A stretch of DNA of 64,000 nt from Oceanihabitans gracilariae (GTDB lineage Bacteria; Bacteroidota; Bacteroidia; Flavobacteriales; Flavobacteriaceae), in the NCBI RefSeq assembly GCF_042684485.1, contig NZ_JBHULM010000011.1, positions 372,001-436,000 of the forward strand. The letters are read 5' to 3'. The translations under genes were made by a program, and so were the position numbers. Below are positions 63,819 to 64,000 of the stretch, piece by piece (position 1 is the stretch's first letter; the number at the start of each line of letters is the position of its first letter). The notes beneath the pieces were generated by a model. It had not been told where the DNA came from. It did not search any database and saw only the letters and a program-made list of their open reading frames with translations.

Positions 63819-64000
63819 AACAAAATCAAAAGTCTTAATTGTTGATGATGATGTATTCATCTCAGAACAACTTAATAGCATATTAGAAGATTTGGGTTAT
63901 CAGGTTTCAGATATAGCTTTCAATGCAGAAAGCGCCATACACTCTTTAAAAACAAATCCTCCAGACATTGCAATATTAGATATAAATATGCATGGCAGAA
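63808..64000 (+). CDS. Response regulator, 3' end off-window
   Basis: Sixty-four codons are visible, starting inside the kinase gene. KVLIVDDDVFISEQLNSIL has the acidic pocket, and IAILDINMHGR carries the phospho-acceptor Asp. The output domain is beyond the window; LytTR would be usual beside a HisKA_2 TPR kinase in Flavobacteriaceae. The overlap indicates translational coupling with its cognate kinase. Confidence 0.9.
   Translation, partial: MPDKTKSKVLIVDDDVFISEQLNSILEDLGYQVSDIAFNAESAIHSLKTNPPDIAILDINMHGR

Noticed and set aside
1..64000. CRISPR array, prophage or insertion sequence
   Set aside because: No regularly spaced identical repeats, no cas genes, no transposase, integrase or phage structural genes are visible.

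Overview
The window is AT-rich chromosomal DNA that looks like a member of the Flavobacteriaceae (Bacteroidota). Three things point there. First, marker families such as GLPGLI, DUF5686, the 2TM domain and carboxypeptidase-like/beta-barrel outer membrane proteins are present. Second, arginine is made through a Bacteroidota-type acyl-ornithine carbamoyltransferase cluster. Third, promoters read TTG-N19-23-TAnnTTTG and the genes lack strong Shine-Dalgarno sequences. I cannot name the genus from sequence alone. There is no phage, plasmid, CRISPR array or transposase.

Layout. 1-5.4 kb: gltB (start off-window) and gltD, glutamate synthase, on the + strand. 5.4-12.6 kb: the complete histidine operon hisG-D-C-B-H-A-F-IE on the - strand, headed by a His-rich leader peptide and an attenuator terminator. 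12.6-22.1 kb: a nine-gene arginine operon on the - strand (GNAT, argG, argC, proC, argD, argF', argB, argE, argH) with a possible Arg-rich leader ORF. 22.2-23.8 kb: gapN. 23.9-31.2 kb: ilvD-B-N-C-A on the - strand, headed by an Ile-rich leader peptide and an attenuator. 31.3-32.8 kb: metK on the + strand behind a SAM-II-like riboswitch. 32.9-33.8 kb: tRNA-Tyr and a universal stress protein. 34.0-35.9 kb: a lone OLD-family nuclease, flanked by palindromes and one copy of a two-copy intergenic repeat.

The second half is mixed housekeeping. 36.1-39.7 kb: an outer membrane beta-barrel protein and a GLPGLI partner. 39.9-41.3 kb: an exported protein and a deoxynucleoside kinase, followed by the second repeat copy. 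41.6-45.8 kb: App1 phosphatase, membrane pyrophosphatase and soluble pyrophosphatase. 46-50 kb: a small secreted protein, a DUF5686 protein and pdhB. 50.3-52.1 kb: etfBA. 52.2-57.6 kb: a DUF151-UVR protein, nupC with an exported N-terminal domain, thyA, a TonB-C-like protein, a glycogen-binding E-set protein and a 2TM-DHFR fusion. 57.6-59.9 kb: a tetR-HAD-SDR unit with a near-perfect operator palindrome. 60.1-64 kb: a COG2509 flavoprotein and a TPR histidine kinase overlapping a response regulator cut by the window end.

How the parts fit. The first half is an amino-acid biosynthesis super-cluster. GltBD supplies glutamate, the amino donor for His, Arg and Ile/Val synthesis. Regulation appears to act on the RNA of each operon: translation-coupled attenuation for his and ilv, perhaps a related leader for arg, and a SAM-sensing aptamer for metK. 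In the second half nupC, dNK, thyA and DHFR together cover nucleoside uptake, salvage and thymidylate synthesis.
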